A stretch of 64,000 nucleotides of DNA from IMCC26077 sp964561165 (GTDB taxonomy: Bacteria > Actinomycetota > Actinomycetes > Nanopelagicales > Nanopelagicaceae), in the NCBI GenBank assembly GCA_964561165.1, contig CAZLOJ010000002.1, positions 23,318 to 87,317 on the forward strand. Reading direction: 5' to 3'. The translations under genes were made by a program, and so were the position numbers. The notes under the pieces were generated by a model. The model saw only the letters and a program-made list of their open reading frames with translations. It was not told the DNA's origin and ran no database searches. Positions 1 to 8,237 of the stretch are shown piece after piece. Position 1 is the stretch's first letter. The number at the start of each line of letters is the position of its first letter.

Positions 1-154
1 TGTCGAAACCTACGACAATTTCATCCGCTGCTACTAAGTTGGCAAAAGCGATTCCGATATCTCGACAAAACTCTTCGGTTATCTCACTTCCAACTAAGCC
101 TCGAACATCGTACGACTTGATTATGGTTGCAAGTGATTGCGCGGTATATGCCAC
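1..154 (-). CDS. pmmA: Phosphomannomutase/phosphoglucomutase, N-terminal fragment
   Basis: Only the first 51 codons lie in the window; the gene runs off the left edge. The reverse-strand reading from a GTG at 152-154 gives an N-terminus with IIKSYDVRGLVG followed by VVGFD, the opening strand and loop of alpha-D-phosphohexomutases, which interconvert mannose-6-P and mannose-1-P (or glucose-6-P and glucose-1-P). The start lies 5 bases after the stop of the DUF3499 gene, so the two are probably co-transcribed, as in other actinobacteria where DUF3499 precedes pmmA. The product would feed the GDP-mannose pyrophosphorylase encoded at 5484-6503. The serine active site is outside the window, so sugar preference cannot be judged. 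Confidence 0.85.
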   Translation of the reverse strand, partial: MAYTAQSLATIIKSYDVRGLVGSEITEEFCRDIGIAFANLVAADEIVVGFD

Positions 155-159
155 GCTAT

Positions 160-510
160 TTATTCTGAGGGAAGGGCGCGTAAATGTCCACGTCGGCCGA
201 TAGTGGGCTGGTTTTGTTGTGGGTTTGATGTAATGACACTTCTTACCGCTTCTGCAATAGCAAGCAAGTCATCATCACTTGGACCCGCTGCACTCTCTTC
301 GCTTACCAAGCGAATAAGTTCCCAACCACGAGGCGCTGTGAGTTTGGCGCCATGATCGTTACATAAATCGTAACTATGTGGCTCCGCGTATGTTGCTAAA
401 GGCCCGAGCACGACAGTGGAATCACCATAAATATATGTAAGAGTTTGCACGGCAGGTTGGGTACACCCAGTGCGAGTGCACCGTCTCGTTGCTGGACGTA
501 ACCTGGCCAT
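160..510 (-). CDS. DUF3499 family protein, putative zinc-binding
   Basis: A 116-residue protein of the actinobacterial DUF3499 family, recognised by RRCTRTGC near the N-terminus, the block TLTYIYGDSTVVLGPL and AEPHSYDLCNDH. Cys11, Cys16, Cys50 and His53 are spaced like a small zinc ribbon; that metal is bound is inference. Function is unknown in the family. It sits between the DUF5719 gene and phosphomannomutase, an arrangement shared with Mycobacterium and Streptomyces, which suggests a link to envelope glycan synthesis or growth. The ATG at 508-510 is six bases after a TACCGT hexamer (517-522), so it has its own likely leaderless promoter. Confidence 0.85.
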   Translation of the reverse strand: MARLRPATRRCTRTGCTQPAVQTLTYIYGDSTVVLGPLATYAEPHSYDLCNDHGAKLTAPRGWELIRLVSEESAAGPSDDDLLAIAEAVRSVITSNPQQNQPTIGRRGHLRALPSE

Positions 511-516
511 GGAGAC

Positions 517-522
517 ACGGTA
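517..522 (-). promoter_or_regulatory. -10 element, leaderless promoter of DUF3499 gene
   Basis: TACCGT on the minus strand, six bases before the ATG at 510. This matches the TAnnnT-N6-8-start layout of leaderless actinobacterial transcripts. No clear -35 box is seen. Confidence 0.5.
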
Positions 523-575
523 TCTCGCGGGTACTTTCCAGGTTGGGATGCCACTCCGATTAGAAGTGCCACAAA

Positions 576-1892
576 CTAGGAGGAAGGGGCGGTGGGAACA
601 AAAAGGCCCGAATCAACAACTGGTAATGCGGTTAATTCTTTTGCTAACGCAGGGGCCAAGGAGGTGGTCGCCAAACCAGAGCTATTGAGCATGGCAAAAG
701 CTAGGGACATCTTCGCTGCTTGTGTAGAGAATTGAATCGCACGAGTACTCTCAGGAACCTTCCATATCGCCATTGAATCTACTTTGATCGTTACTGTGGA
801 TTTCTTGCCTCGAGCCCCTAAAACGGTGAAGGAAACTTTCGGAGAATCGGTAACGATGCTCAGCCATCCACTTTTCTCGGGAAGTGCGATCTGTTCTCCA
901 GTGCTCACGTTTGTGCTTGTGGACCATGCAATCTCACTTCGATTTCCAAATCTGCCACGTGTGAGAACAGCACCTACAACCGCTTCGCTCGCGCTCACAC
1001 CGATGGAGAAGAGTTGACTCTTGGGCAAGGACTGCAAATCAACTTCGACAACTTTTTGAGCTGGGATTCGTAGCGAGTCCAGCCCAATAGGTGCAAAAAC
1101 TCCCGAGGGTGAAATGTAAGTCACTTGAATAATCGCATCACTTTCACCTGGCACAAAAAGTCTAAGCTTTTGCGAGGTGACTTTCGATTTCTTCCCAAGC
1201 TTTACACCGGGAATACCAGGAATCACGAATTTCTGAGTCGGAGTAACAGCTGGTGCAACGAAATCACCGCCATAGTTTGTTAACCCTTTTCGTCGCTCAT
1301 CGAAAAGTACAGCCCGGATCAATCCAGAGCGGGAAATAATATGAAATGCCGTCACCTTTTTGCCTGGCATAAATGTGGTCAGCGGAAAACTCTTCATACT
1401 TCGCCCAGGAATCGTCAATGTACGGGTGGATTCAGAGCCATCCTCACTCCACAGCTCGACATCGATAATTGCCTTGCCAAGATTCTCGTTTGTAAATTGG
1501 AAGTAGCCAAGGCTGGTGACATCACTGGTTCCACCTACAAACCAAAATTCGCCTGCAGAAGGGCTGCATTGAGAGAGGCCGAGCCAAGTTGCACTCTTTG
1601 AGGCGACGATTATTGGAGTTGCTGTATTACCTGCGACCACTCGAGCTTTCTTGCCAAGAGCCACCACGCGGCTGGCACCTTTTTTCATCGAACGATTCTT
1701 GCTATCGATAATTGCGCTCTTCGCTTTAGAATCAGAAAAGTGAATCGCTCCAGTCATATCCCGATACAGCGCTGGACATACAAAAGTGGAGATACTCTCC
1801 ACGTACCCTCGTGGCGCTTGTTCGCCTTCGACAACCGAGGCAAGTGCCACCACTGAGGCAAAAGCTGCGAGTATCAATACGGGTTTTCTCAT
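576..1892 (-). CDS. DUF5719 family secreted/membrane-anchored protein
   Basis: A 438-residue protein with an N-terminal hydrophobic segment (about residues 4-20) that looks like a signal peptide or anchor, then a long beta-rich, serine/glycine-rich extracytoplasmic domain with no catalytic motif that can be picked out. It matches DUF5719, an actinobacterial family found directly after the giant GT2 glycosyltransferase gene. Its ATG overlaps the upstream glycosyltransferase stop as ATGA (1889-1892), so the two are translationally coupled and probably work together. Function is unknown; a role in handling or exporting the glycan made by its neighbour is inference only. Confidence 0.8.
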   Translation of the reverse strand: MRKPVLILAAFASVVALASVVEGEQAPRGYVESISTFVCPALYRDMTGAIHFSDSKAKSAIIDSKNRSMKKGASRVVALGKKARVVAGNTATPIIVASKSATWLGLSQCSPSAGEFWFVGGTSDVTSLGYFQFTNENLGKAIIDVELWSEDGSESTRTLTIPGRSMKSFPLTTFMPGKKVTAFHIISRSGLIRAVLFDERRKGLTNYGGDFVAPAVTPTQKFVIPGIPGVKLGKKSKVTSQKLRLFVPGESDAIIQVTYISPSGVFAPIGLDSLRIPAQKVVEVDLQSLPKSQLFSIGVSASEAVVGAVLTRGRFGNRSEIAWSTSTNVSTGEQIALPEKSGWLSIVTDSPKVSFTVLGARGKKSTVTIKVDSMAIWKVPESTRAIQFSTQAAKMSLAFAMLNSSGLATTSLAPALAKELTALPVVDSGLFVPTAPSS

Positions 1893-4800
1893 GAGACTTC
1901 CTCATCGGAAAGCTCTCGCTGTCTACGTCCACGCGGCAAGGCAAAGAAGATAAGTAAGCCAAGAGCAGCCACTTGAAGAGCCACTCCCGCTCTATGAGTG
2001 GTGCCATCGTGGAAAAGCACAACGCGCCCAGCCTCTGGGATTTCAAATTCTGTTAGCCCAACCTCTGACTCTTGCGGAAGGAGCGCCTTCCCGGCATGTA
2101 GCGCTCGCCATCTCCCATTAAAGATTTCGGCAAGTTGGACTGTTCCAGCGGATGGAACATCAAACTCTGCACCCACATACTCTGAGGGAAGCTCCAAAAT
2201 TTCTCCATCACCAGCTGCGCTTTTGTTCTCGTCGCTGCGCGGCAGGAACCTAAGGCGCGCAGTCGAACCAGAAACTTGCCACAAGATTCCATCAGCAGTA
2301 GCAGAGAGTCGCGTCAAACCTCCAATTCCATCAATCTTGCGCGCAAGCGCATTATTTCGCTTCCCATTTTCTAAATAGAGATAGCGGATGCCAAATTGCG
2401 CCAAAGTAGAAGCTGGGGCATCTCCAACACCTGCGGTGATCTCACTAATTGTTTTTGTCAGAAGTGGCACCTCATCAGGCAGTGAAGTAAGTTCACTCAT
2501 GCGGATATCTCGATCCCTAAGAATCACATAAGCAAAACTTTGGACTTGCTCACGTACTTCACTTCGAAGTATGAGAGTTTTCGGTTGATCTGGATTATCA
2601 GTTGCAGTAGCGATAAATGCAGGCAGCACAGACGAGTTGATTGTTTTCACTGGTGCTCGATCTGCGTCTGCCACCCACCAAAAAATATTTGCACCAACAG
2701 AATAGACCGCGATAACGGCTATCAGTGCGGTGGCGAAATGAGCTCTACCCAACGGCGATTCCTGCAACCATTGTCGACGACCCTCGCTCAGTCGAGCCAA
2801 AGCAATGCAAGAAAAGAGGGTTGCTATCACGAGGAGTCCGCCAGGCCAAAGGGATGATGTCAATGAATTCCCGTATGCAGCAAGATTCACCGCACTGACA
2901 AGTGCAGCCAACGCAAGACTTCCAAGAATTACCAGAGCTTCGTTAAATGTTCGTTTAGCGAAAAGTGCGACGACGCCAATCAACAGTGCGATGCTAAATA
3001 CATAGCCAGGGACGGCGTCTGATGGCTGAAGGTTGCCAGTGAGCACGCGTAGCGGAGTTGAAAGCGCAACTGGCACTCCTTGATCAAGGAACAAATATGC
3101 AGGGCTCGTGAAAAGCGAGATACTCCATGGAGCTAACGCAAAGAATGAACTTGCCACAATGGTTGAATACTGGATTGCGCGCTGGCGAAATTGATCCCTC
3201 TCCTTTCGGAGTGTCCATAGATGGGCTGCAAGTATGAAAATCGCAAGGACTAACACTTGAAAAGAGAGTGCAGCCAGAAGTGCGAGTGCAAGGGCGCTTG
3301 CACACGTTCTGCGCCAACTCAGAGTTGTTGTCTCTCGTGAAAAAATCGGCTTGAAGACCAGCGCGGTTAAAGGCGCAATTATGACAAGCAGAATCGTGCT
3401 CAAATAACCGACACTCAGTGAGATGAGCAGGATTGCCGAAGTTCCATAGAGGAGCGCAGTCGTAACAGCTATTATTCGACCCATTCCGCTCTTGCGAATT
3501 AAGAGGTACATCGCCAACAGTGCCAACGTCGGTGCAAGGACGAATAACGCTGTAACCAATAGTGAGGGATTGCCACCTGTAGCGAGTGCGACTATCGCGA
3601 GTAAGGCGCTGAAGGGATGACCAGCTCTTGATGAACCAACGCCCAGCGCGTGCCACGACTCGCCGTAGCCACGAAGGAGTGCACCAGAGCTATCCCCGAC
3701 CAGGGCCAACGCTCCACCTGCCAATGCACCAAATCGTGATCTGCTAGCGATGAGCGAGAGAAGAAGTAGCGCCGTTGTCGCAAGAAAGAGCGGGCGAGTA
3801 AATGCTTGTCGCCAGAAATGAGTTGCACTAGGTGCGAGAAGTTCACCTTCATCCGAATCAACTGTTGCATTCGATTCTGAGAGCGAGACATTTCCGACAA
3901 CAGGATCTGGAATCCGCTCAATCCTGCGCAGAAGTAAATCTCGCACGCGCATTGCGCCGAGCTTGATTTGTTCGCTCCATGGGGCCAAGAACGGACGAAT
4001 AACTCGCGCTGGCAGTAATCGCTTCTTCCGGCGACTTCGGCGTGCGATTCGCAGTCGGTCGAGTCGAGTAAATAGCAGTGCGACTGCTGCTAATTCATCC
4101 AGAGCATAACCCGGCAACTTGGCAAGCAGATAACCAAGCGCTCTGATAATCGATGATGCAAAGATTCGAAGAACAATCCAAGGCAATGTCCACAGTGGCA
4201 AATTCGCTAATAAGACGAAGGCTGCATGGCGGCGATCTAGTAAGTGCGGACGGTGAAACGCACCACCTGCTACATCGATTGCGCGTCGTTCGGTCGCTGC
4301 CGCTTCGGCATGAAAGAGTTTCGCTGTCGTTACACAAAGAACTGCATAGCCAGCCATCCGGGCGCGCATTCCAAAATCCACGTCGTCGCGAAAGAGCGGT
4401 AAGTTTTGGTCGAAGCCACCAATCTCTTCAAAGAGATCACGGCGAATCAAGGCGCCTGCGGTGCTGACTGCTAATACTGGAATAGTGCCATCGCCATCGT
4501 GCTGTCCTTGGTCACGCTCATTCCGTTCCAAGCCAGTCCAGCGCGCTCCATTGTGGGCAAGTGTCACGCCAATTTCCAATAGATGGTTTCGATCGTGCCA
4601 ACCAAGAATCTTGGGGCCAGCAACGCCAACGTTTGGACGTTCGGCGACCGCGGCAAGTAGCTGCGCAAGAGCATCGGGAGCGGGCGCACAATCATCATGA
4701 ATTAACCAAAGCCATTCGCTCTCACGGTTGTGGCTCTCCCCTGCTGCCGACAGCGCTTCTGGGAGCGGTGGCAGGTGCGCTACGGCGAACGCGACCGCTT

Positions 4801-5041
4801 CGCCAAAACCACAATCGTGGGCAGCGCGGATGAGATCGATTCGTGAGTTCTGTAAGAGCTCGACAGATCCATCGGTAGAGCCGGTATCGACCGCAACGAG
4901 ATAGTCCGGACCGCGCTCCTGGCTTGAGAGCGCTGCTACGACCTCAGGGAGCCATCGAGCGCCATTATGGGTGACCAGAATTGCGCTCACCCGTTGGTGG
5001 GCAGTTAGGTTGAGGCCAGTCGCGTCGGGGGCGATGCTCAT
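1889..5041 (-). CDS. Large membrane family 2 glycosyltransferase
   Basis: About 1050 residues. The first 300 form a GT-A family 2 domain: VSAILVTHNG opening strand, VAVDTGSTDGS nucleotide-binding loop, WLIHDDCAPAPDAL carrying the DxD-like acidic motif and GGFDQNLPLFRDDVDFGMR acceptor region. About residues 280-330 and 420-860 hold many hydrophobic segments, followed by a roughly 180-residue soluble beta-rich domain and a final hydrophobic helix. This architecture is typical of actinobacterial transferases next to whiB2 and DUF5719 that presumably glycosylate a lipid-linked cell-wall glycan; donor and acceptor are unknown. The ATG at 5041 was preferred over one 21 bases upstream because a TAGGGT hexamer lies exactly seven bases before it. 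Confidence 0.82.
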   Translation of the reverse strand: MSIAPDATGLNLTAHQRVSAILVTHNGARWLPEVVAALSSQERGPDYLVAVDTGSTDGSVELLQNSRIDLIRAAHDCGFGEAVAFAVAHLPPLPEALSAAGESHNRESEWLWLIHDDCAPAPDALAQLLAAVAERPNVGVAGPKILGWHDRNHLLEIGVTLAHNGARWTGLERNERDQGQHDGDGTIPVLAVSTAGALIRRDLFEEIGGFDQNLPLFRDDVDFGMRARMAGYAVLCVTTAKLFHAEAAATERRAIDVAGGAFHRPHLLDRRHAAFVLLANLPLWTLPWIVLRIFASSIIRALGYLLAKLPGYALDELAAVALLFTRLDRLRIARRSRRKKRLLPARVIRPFLAPWSEQIKLGAMRVRDLLLRRIERIPDPVVGNVSLSESNATVDSDEGELLAPSATHFWRQAFTRPLFLATTALLLLSLIASRSRFGALAGGALALVGDSSGALLRGYGESWHALGVGSSRAGHPFSALLAIVALATGGNPSLLVTALFVLAPTLALLAMYLLIRKSGMGRIIAVTTALLYGTSAILLISLSVGYLSTILLVIIAPLTALVFKPIFSRETTTLSWRRTCASALALALLAALSFQVLVLAIFILAAHLWTLRKERDQFRQRAIQYSTIVASSFFALAPWSISLFTSPAYLFLDQGVPVALSTPLRVLTGNLQPSDAVPGYVFSIALLIGVVALFAKRTFNEALVILGSLALAALVSAVNLAAYGNSLTSSLWPGGLLVIATLFSCIALARLSEGRRQWLQESPLGRAHFATALIAVIAVYSVGANIFWWVADADRAPVKTINSSVLPAFIATATDNPDQPKTLILRSEVREQVQSFAYVILRDRDIRMSELTSLPDEVPLLTKTISEITAGVGDAPASTLAQFGIRYLYLENGKRNNALARKIDGIGGLTRLSATADGILWQVSGSTARLRFLPRSDENKSAAGDGEILELPSEYVGAEFDVPSAGTVQLAEIFNGRWRALHAGKALLPQESEVGLTEFEIPEAGRVVLFHDGTTHRAGVALQVAALGLLIFFALPRGRRQRELSDEEVS

Positions 5042-5048
5042 AGCGCCA

Positions 5049-5054
5049 ACCCTA
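5049..5054 (-). promoter_or_regulatory. -10 element, leaderless promoter of giant glycosyltransferase
   Basis: TAGGGT on the minus strand, seven bases before the ATG at 5041, inside the 85-base gap after whiB. It implies the glycosyltransferase/DUF5719 pair can be transcribed separately from whiB. Confidence 0.5.
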
Positions 5055-5126
5055 AGGTGCACAGGGCGAAAGTGGCTTGTTACCCGCGAATTTAGCCCCT
5101 GCCAAGGCGGCCACAGGCGAGGTCAG

Positions 5127-5387
5127 TTAGGCAGGTCGGCGCTTGAGGCGACGGCGCTCTCGCTCCGAGAGACCACCCCAAATTCCAAATCGCTCATCGT
5201 GCGCTAGCGCGTAATCCAAACATTCGCTCCGGACTTCACAGGAGAGACATACTCGCTTTGCCTCGCGAGTGGATCCGCCCTTCTCGGGGAAGAAGGCTTC
5301 TGGATCCGTTTCAGCGCAGAGCGCTCGTTCTTGCCAAGAGAGTTCTGCAGGGTTTCCACCCTCGAACGGTGTGAGCGGTGTGCTCAT
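5127..5387 (-). CDS. whiB2: WhiB-family iron-sulfur transcription regulator (WhiB2/WhmD type)
   Basis: An 86-residue Wbl protein. Four cysteines at 24, 47, 50 and 56 (C-x22-C-x2-C-x5-C) would hold a [4Fe-4S] cluster; the GIWGG turn and the basic tail ERERRRLKRR would contact sigma factor and DNA. Wbl proteins bind region 4 of the principal sigma factor; the WhiB2/WhmD branch controls septation and division. Its place between GDP-mannose pyrophosphorylase and the giant glycosyltransferase matches the whiB2 locus of mycobacteria, supporting orthology. AGGGG lies seven bases before the ATG, so it is a leadered gene, with a promoter and palindrome at 5428-5456. Confidence 0.92.
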   Translation of the reverse strand: MSTPLTPFEGGNPAELSWQERALCAETDPEAFFPEKGGSTREAKRVCLSCEVRSECLDYALAHDERFGIWGGLSERERRRLKRRPA

Positions 5388-5427
5388 CTACAAGCCCCTA
5401 ACATGTCTAAGAGAGAACCTAGGGAGA

Positions 5428-5456
5428 ATTACACGCGTGTAACTCCAATTCGTCAA
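5428..5456 (-). promoter_or_regulatory. SigA-like promoter of whiB
   Basis: On the minus strand TTGACG (5451-5456) and TGTAAT (5428-5433) are separated by exactly 17 bases, a good match to vegetative -35/-10 elements. The predicted transcript has a leader of roughly 34 bases with an AGGGG ribosome-binding site. This is the clearest two-box promoter in the window. Confidence 0.65.
5429..5442. promoter_or_regulatory. Perfect 14-base palindrome, candidate operator of whiB
   Basis: TTACACGCGTGTAA is its own reverse complement and covers most of the whiB -10 box and the adjoining spacer, where a bound dimer would block RNA polymerase. The regulator is unknown; autoregulation or another dimeric factor is possible. 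Confidence 0.45.
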
Positions 5457-5483
5457 GTTAATGGGCAGATACAAATTTTTGGA

Positions 5484-6503
5484 TTATTGAATGTCGCCAA
5501 TTTGTCGACTATTTGGGGGAACGCTAACCCCAGTTCCTGCGATTACTACCCCGCGCAGATGCGCGCCTTCACCGATTCGCACGCCATCGCCAATGATGGA
5601 AGTGGAAATCTGCGTACCTGAACCAACCACCACGTTATCGCCAATGATGCTCTGCGCCACCAGAACATTCGCGCCAATTTCTGATGCCCCGACCGACGAC
5701 CCGGCGTCGATGTGCGCATTAACTCCAATGTGCGCTTCAGGATGTACGTAATTCATTGTCGTCGCCGTGGCAAATACTGGGGAATGAAAATGACCTTGTA
5801 CTAAATCTCTCGATGCTTTCAAGAAAGCTGCAGGCGTTCCGATATCTATCCAGTAGCTCGAGCTTTTATAGGCCCACAAAGGGTTTCCTGCCGCTAAGAG
5901 TGCAGGAAAAGTCTCGCGTTCTATGCTCACGACTTTATCTGGCGGGATTTGGTCGATGATACTTCTAGTAAAGATATAGCAACCAGCATTGATGAAATCT
6001 GTCGGTGGATTATCAGATTTCTCAACAAAATCTTTGATTTTTCCAGCTGCATCAGTCGGCACTGAGCCATAAGGTCGGGCATCGGCGACGCGAATCAGAT
6101 GTAACGTGGCGTCTGCGCGCATTTGGTTATGCAAAGCAACTTGTTCCCGCATGTCATGCGCGCTCAGTATGTCACCGTTGAGAATCGCAATAGGTTGCTG
6201 CGGATCACTTTCAAGAAATCGAGCAGCGTTCCGGATAGCACCTGCAGTACCAAGTGGTTGATCTTCGATTGCATGGATAATCTCAACGCCAAAGCCTTTT
6301 CCATCCCCTAAGTAATCGAGGAACTGCTCGTTCTTATAGGAGATTGCCATCACAATTCGAGTGACGCCATGCTCTTTCGCATAACCAATTTGGTGGGCGA
6401 TAAATGGCACGCCAGCGACCTTGAGCATGGGCTTAGGGGTTTCAAGAGTCAGTGGATGCAATCGAGTGCCTTTGCCACCTACAAGAAAAATTGCTTCCAT
6501 CAA
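5484..6503 (-). CDS. manC: Mannose-1-phosphate guanylyltransferase (GDP-mannose pyrophosphorylase)
   Basis: A 339-residue sugar nucleotidyltransferase making GDP-mannose from GTP and mannose-1-P. The pyrophosphorylase signature GGKGTRLHPLT with KPM follows the start, LNGDIL supplies the metal-binding aspartate, and VEKSDNPPTDFINAGCY is the sugar-binding region. The last 90 residues are an imperfect hexapeptide repeat (left-handed beta helix) ending in the stop. Placement beside whiB2 matches mycobacterial manB (Rv3264c), which is why mannose is preferred over glucose as substrate. Two ATGs stand in tandem at the start (6503 and 6500). It lies 23 bases after dapC on the same strand and is likely co-transcribed. 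Confidence 0.85.
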   Translation of the reverse strand: MMEAIFLVGGKGTRLHPLTLETPKPMLKVAGVPFIAHQIGYAKEHGVTRIVMAISYKNEQFLDYLGDGKGFGVEIIHAIEDQPLGTAGAIRNAARFLESDPQQPIAILNGDILSAHDMREQVALHNQMRADATLHLIRVADARPYGSVPTDAAGKIKDFVEKSDNPPTDFINAGCYIFTRSIIDQIPPDKVVSIERETFPALLAAGNPLWAYKSSSYWIDIGTPAAFLKASRDLVQGHFHSPVFATATTMNYVHPEAHIGVNAHIDAGSSVGASEIGANVLVAQSIIGDNVVVGSGTQISTSIIGDGVRIGEGAHLRGVVIAGTGVSVPPNSRQIGDIQ

Positions 6504-6526
6504 GTACCTCGATTAGCCCAGAAGTT

Positions 6527-7597
6527 TCACGAATGTAATCGATCAACCGCACGAGCGATATCGTCATCCGAAGCTGTAAGAGCAACTCGAACAAAATTTG
6601 CGCCCTTAGCGCCGTAGAAATCGCCAGGGGTGACGAGTATGCCGCGTTCAGCAGCCCATGCAACGGTAGCCCAGCAATCTTCACCACGAGTTGCCCATAG
6701 GTATAACCCTGCCTCGGAGTGCGCTATTTCAAATCCTGCAGTGATAAGCGCCTGCGCTAACTTTTCGCGGCGAGCGCGATAGCGTTCTTTTTGAGTTGCG
6801 ACATCGTCTGGTTGTGCAAATGCAGCAGTCATAGCTCGCTGAATCGGTGCAGGCATAATCAAGCCCAAGTGCTTGCGAATCTCTCTAATTTTCGCAATCA
6901 GCGCTGGGTCACCAGCGACAAACGCTGCTCGATAACCCGCTGCGTTAAAACTCTTCGATAGCGAATGGACGATCAATATTCCGGAGGTATCTCCATCACA
7001 TACTTGGAGCAGCGAAACTGGTTCACTCTCCCAACCCATTTCGATGTAGCACTCATCGCTAGCAAGGATTGTGTTAGTCGCTCGCGCCCACTCGATAATC
7101 TCGCGCAACTGTGCCTGATTCAACGTTCGGCCGTGTGGATTTGCTGGGGAGTTAATCCACGCCAAGTCGGCATCGCGTGGCCATGTCGCGATGTCATCGC
7201 TCACTGGCACACACTCCGCACCAGCAACCAGCGCCCCAACACGATAGGTCGGATAGGCAATCTCTGGAATCAATACCTTCTTCGCGTGCACGAAGGTAGG
7301 CAGCAGTCCCACCAACTCCTTTGATCCTATGGTGGGGAGAAAATCAAATGTCGCAGCGGGATGTGCAGCTAAAAACCGCTCTCGAATCCAGCGTTCCAAC
7401 GCTGCACGGAGCTCAGGGCTACCAATCGTGAGCGGGTAGCCAGGAGCATTTCCGCTCGCGGCAAGCGCCTCTTGCATGGATGTGGGTGAATCATCGACAG
7501 GTGTTCCGATGGAGAGATCGACTAGGCCATCAGGATGTGCGCCCGCGCTCTTCTTGTAGGGCGCAAGTAAGTCCCACGGAAAATCGGGGAGTTTCAC
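6527..7597 (-). CDS. dapC: Succinyldiaminopimelate transaminase (PLP, class I/II)
   Basis: A PLP-dependent fold-type I aminotransferase of about 356 residues that makes N-succinyl-L,L-diaminopimelate precursor in lysine and peptidoglycan synthesis. Visible features are the N-terminal FPWDLLAPYKK typical of actinobacterial DapC, NSPANPHGR (substrate carboxylate and cofactor contacts), SDECYIEMGW, and HSLSKSFN holding the Schiff-base lysine. The chosen start is a GTG at 7595-7597, five bases after the ferredoxin stop and preceded by AAAGGG; an ATG at 7624 would run into the ferredoxin gene. The fdxA-dapC pair is conserved in actinobacteria, and dapD lies in this window at 32221. Confidence 0.88.
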   Translation of the reverse strand: MKLPDFPWDLLAPYKKSAGAHPDGLVDLSIGTPVDDSPTSMQEALAASGNAPGYPLTIGSPELRAALERWIRERFLAAHPAATFDFLPTIGSKELVGLLPTFVHAKKVLIPEIAYPTYRVGALVAGAECVPVSDDIATWPRDADLAWINSPANPHGRTLNQAQLREIIEWARATNTILASDECYIEMGWESEPVSLLQVCDGDTSGILIVHSLSKSFNAAGYRAAFVAGDPALIAKIREIRKHLGLIMPAPIQRAMTAAFAQPDDVATQKERYRARREKLAQALITAGFEIAHSEAGLYLWATRGEDCWATVAWAAERGILVTPGDFYGAKGANFVRVALTASDDDIARAVDRLHS

Positions 7598-7601
7598 AAC
7601 G

Positions 7602-7916
7602 CTACCCTTTCGGGCGAGCCACAACTACTGGGTGATCACTCTCTTGTGCGCCCACCTTGCTTGCGCCACCAGGTGACCCCAATTCACTGAAGAACTCTTC
7701 GTTAACGGCTTTGAATTCGCTGAACTCGCCGGGCACATCATCTTCGTAATAAATAGCTTCTACAGGGCAGACCGGTTCGCAAGCACCGCAATCGACACAC
7801 TCGTCAGGTTGGATGTAAAGCATCCGGCCACCCTCATAAATGCAGTCAACTGGGCACTCTTCAATGCACGACTTATCCTTCACATCGATACATGGCCCTG
7901 CGATGATGTACGTCAC
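7602..7916 (-). CDS. fdxA: Seven-iron ferredoxin (3Fe-4S/4Fe-4S)
   Basis: A 104-residue ferredoxin. Cysteines at 9, 17, 21 and 25 and at 40, 43, 46 and 50 match actinobacterial FdxA/FdxC proteins that bind one [3Fe-4S] and one [4Fe-4S] cluster; CIEECPVDCIYEG and CVDCGACEPVCP are the hallmark segments. The C-terminal 45 residues are an acidic helix and a flexible tail. It is a soluble electron carrier; the partner is unknown. The start is GTG at 7914-7916 with AGGAG seven bases upstream, so it is leadered. dapC follows immediately. Confidence 0.92.
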   Translation of the reverse strand: MTYIIAGPCIDVKDKSCIEECPVDCIYEGGRMLYIQPDECVDCGACEPVCPVEAIYYEDDVPGEFSEFKAVNEEFFSELGSPGGASKVGAQESDHPVVVARPKG

Positions 7917-7987
7917 GAACTGCTCCTATCTCTGTTACAACCGTCAAGTGAGGCTAATTATGCTGCCTCCCGAGCCATTTTCCACTC

Positions 7988-7993
7988 TATGCT
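7988..7993 (+). promoter_or_regulatory. -10 element upstream of SH3-like mini-gene
   Basis: TATGCT, followed by seven bases and a GTG at 8001. The layout matches leaderless promoters elsewhere in the window and decides the start chosen for the mini-gene. Confidence 0.4.
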
Positions 7994-8000
7994 GGAACAT

Positions 8001-8237
8001 GTGCGAATAACTGCCCCGGATAGCTCACTTATTGGAGCCCGCGTCTCAATCCGGGTCCACGATGAGGAACCGGGAAAGTTCCGCGACCTACTTGGCCAGC
8101 TAGTAGACCTCACGCACATTCGAGATAAGAACGGCGTGATTAAAGAATTTGACCCCGCCACAATCCTTGCGTGGAGAGTGGTTGGCGAGCGCGCGGGCAC
8201 GAACGTTGCACAATCGCAAGATCGAGTCCGCCAATGA
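8001..8237 (+). CDS. Small SH3-like domain protein (Rv0428c-type N-terminal domain)
   Basis: A 78-residue protein starting at GTG 8001 (an in-frame ATG at 7989 would add four residues). Residues about 10-55 read LIGARVSIRVHDEEPGKFRDLLGQLVDL then VIKEFDPATILAWRVV, which resembles the SH3-like beta barrel found at the N-terminus of actinobacterial GNAT acetyltransferases (Rv0428c type). Here the acetyltransferase part is missing. The stop overlaps the downstream cysS start as ATGA (8234-8237), so the two are translationally coupled. Function unknown; a nucleic-acid or partner-binding role is speculation. Confidence 0.6.
   Translation: MRITAPDSSLIGARVSIRVHDEEPGKFRDLLGQLVDLTHIRDKNGVIKEFDPATILAWRVVGERAGTNVAQSQDRVRQ

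Noticed and set aside
3084..3656. 190-codon minus-strand frame inside the giant glycosyltransferase gene
   Set aside because: Different frame of the same strand as a well supported gene, no recognisable domain, odd Cys/His content.
7809..8000. Longer N-terminus for the SH3-like gene reaching into fdxA
   Set aside because: Antisense to the ferredoxin cysteine region; the SH3-like similarity begins only near 8015 and a -10 box supports the GTG at 8001.
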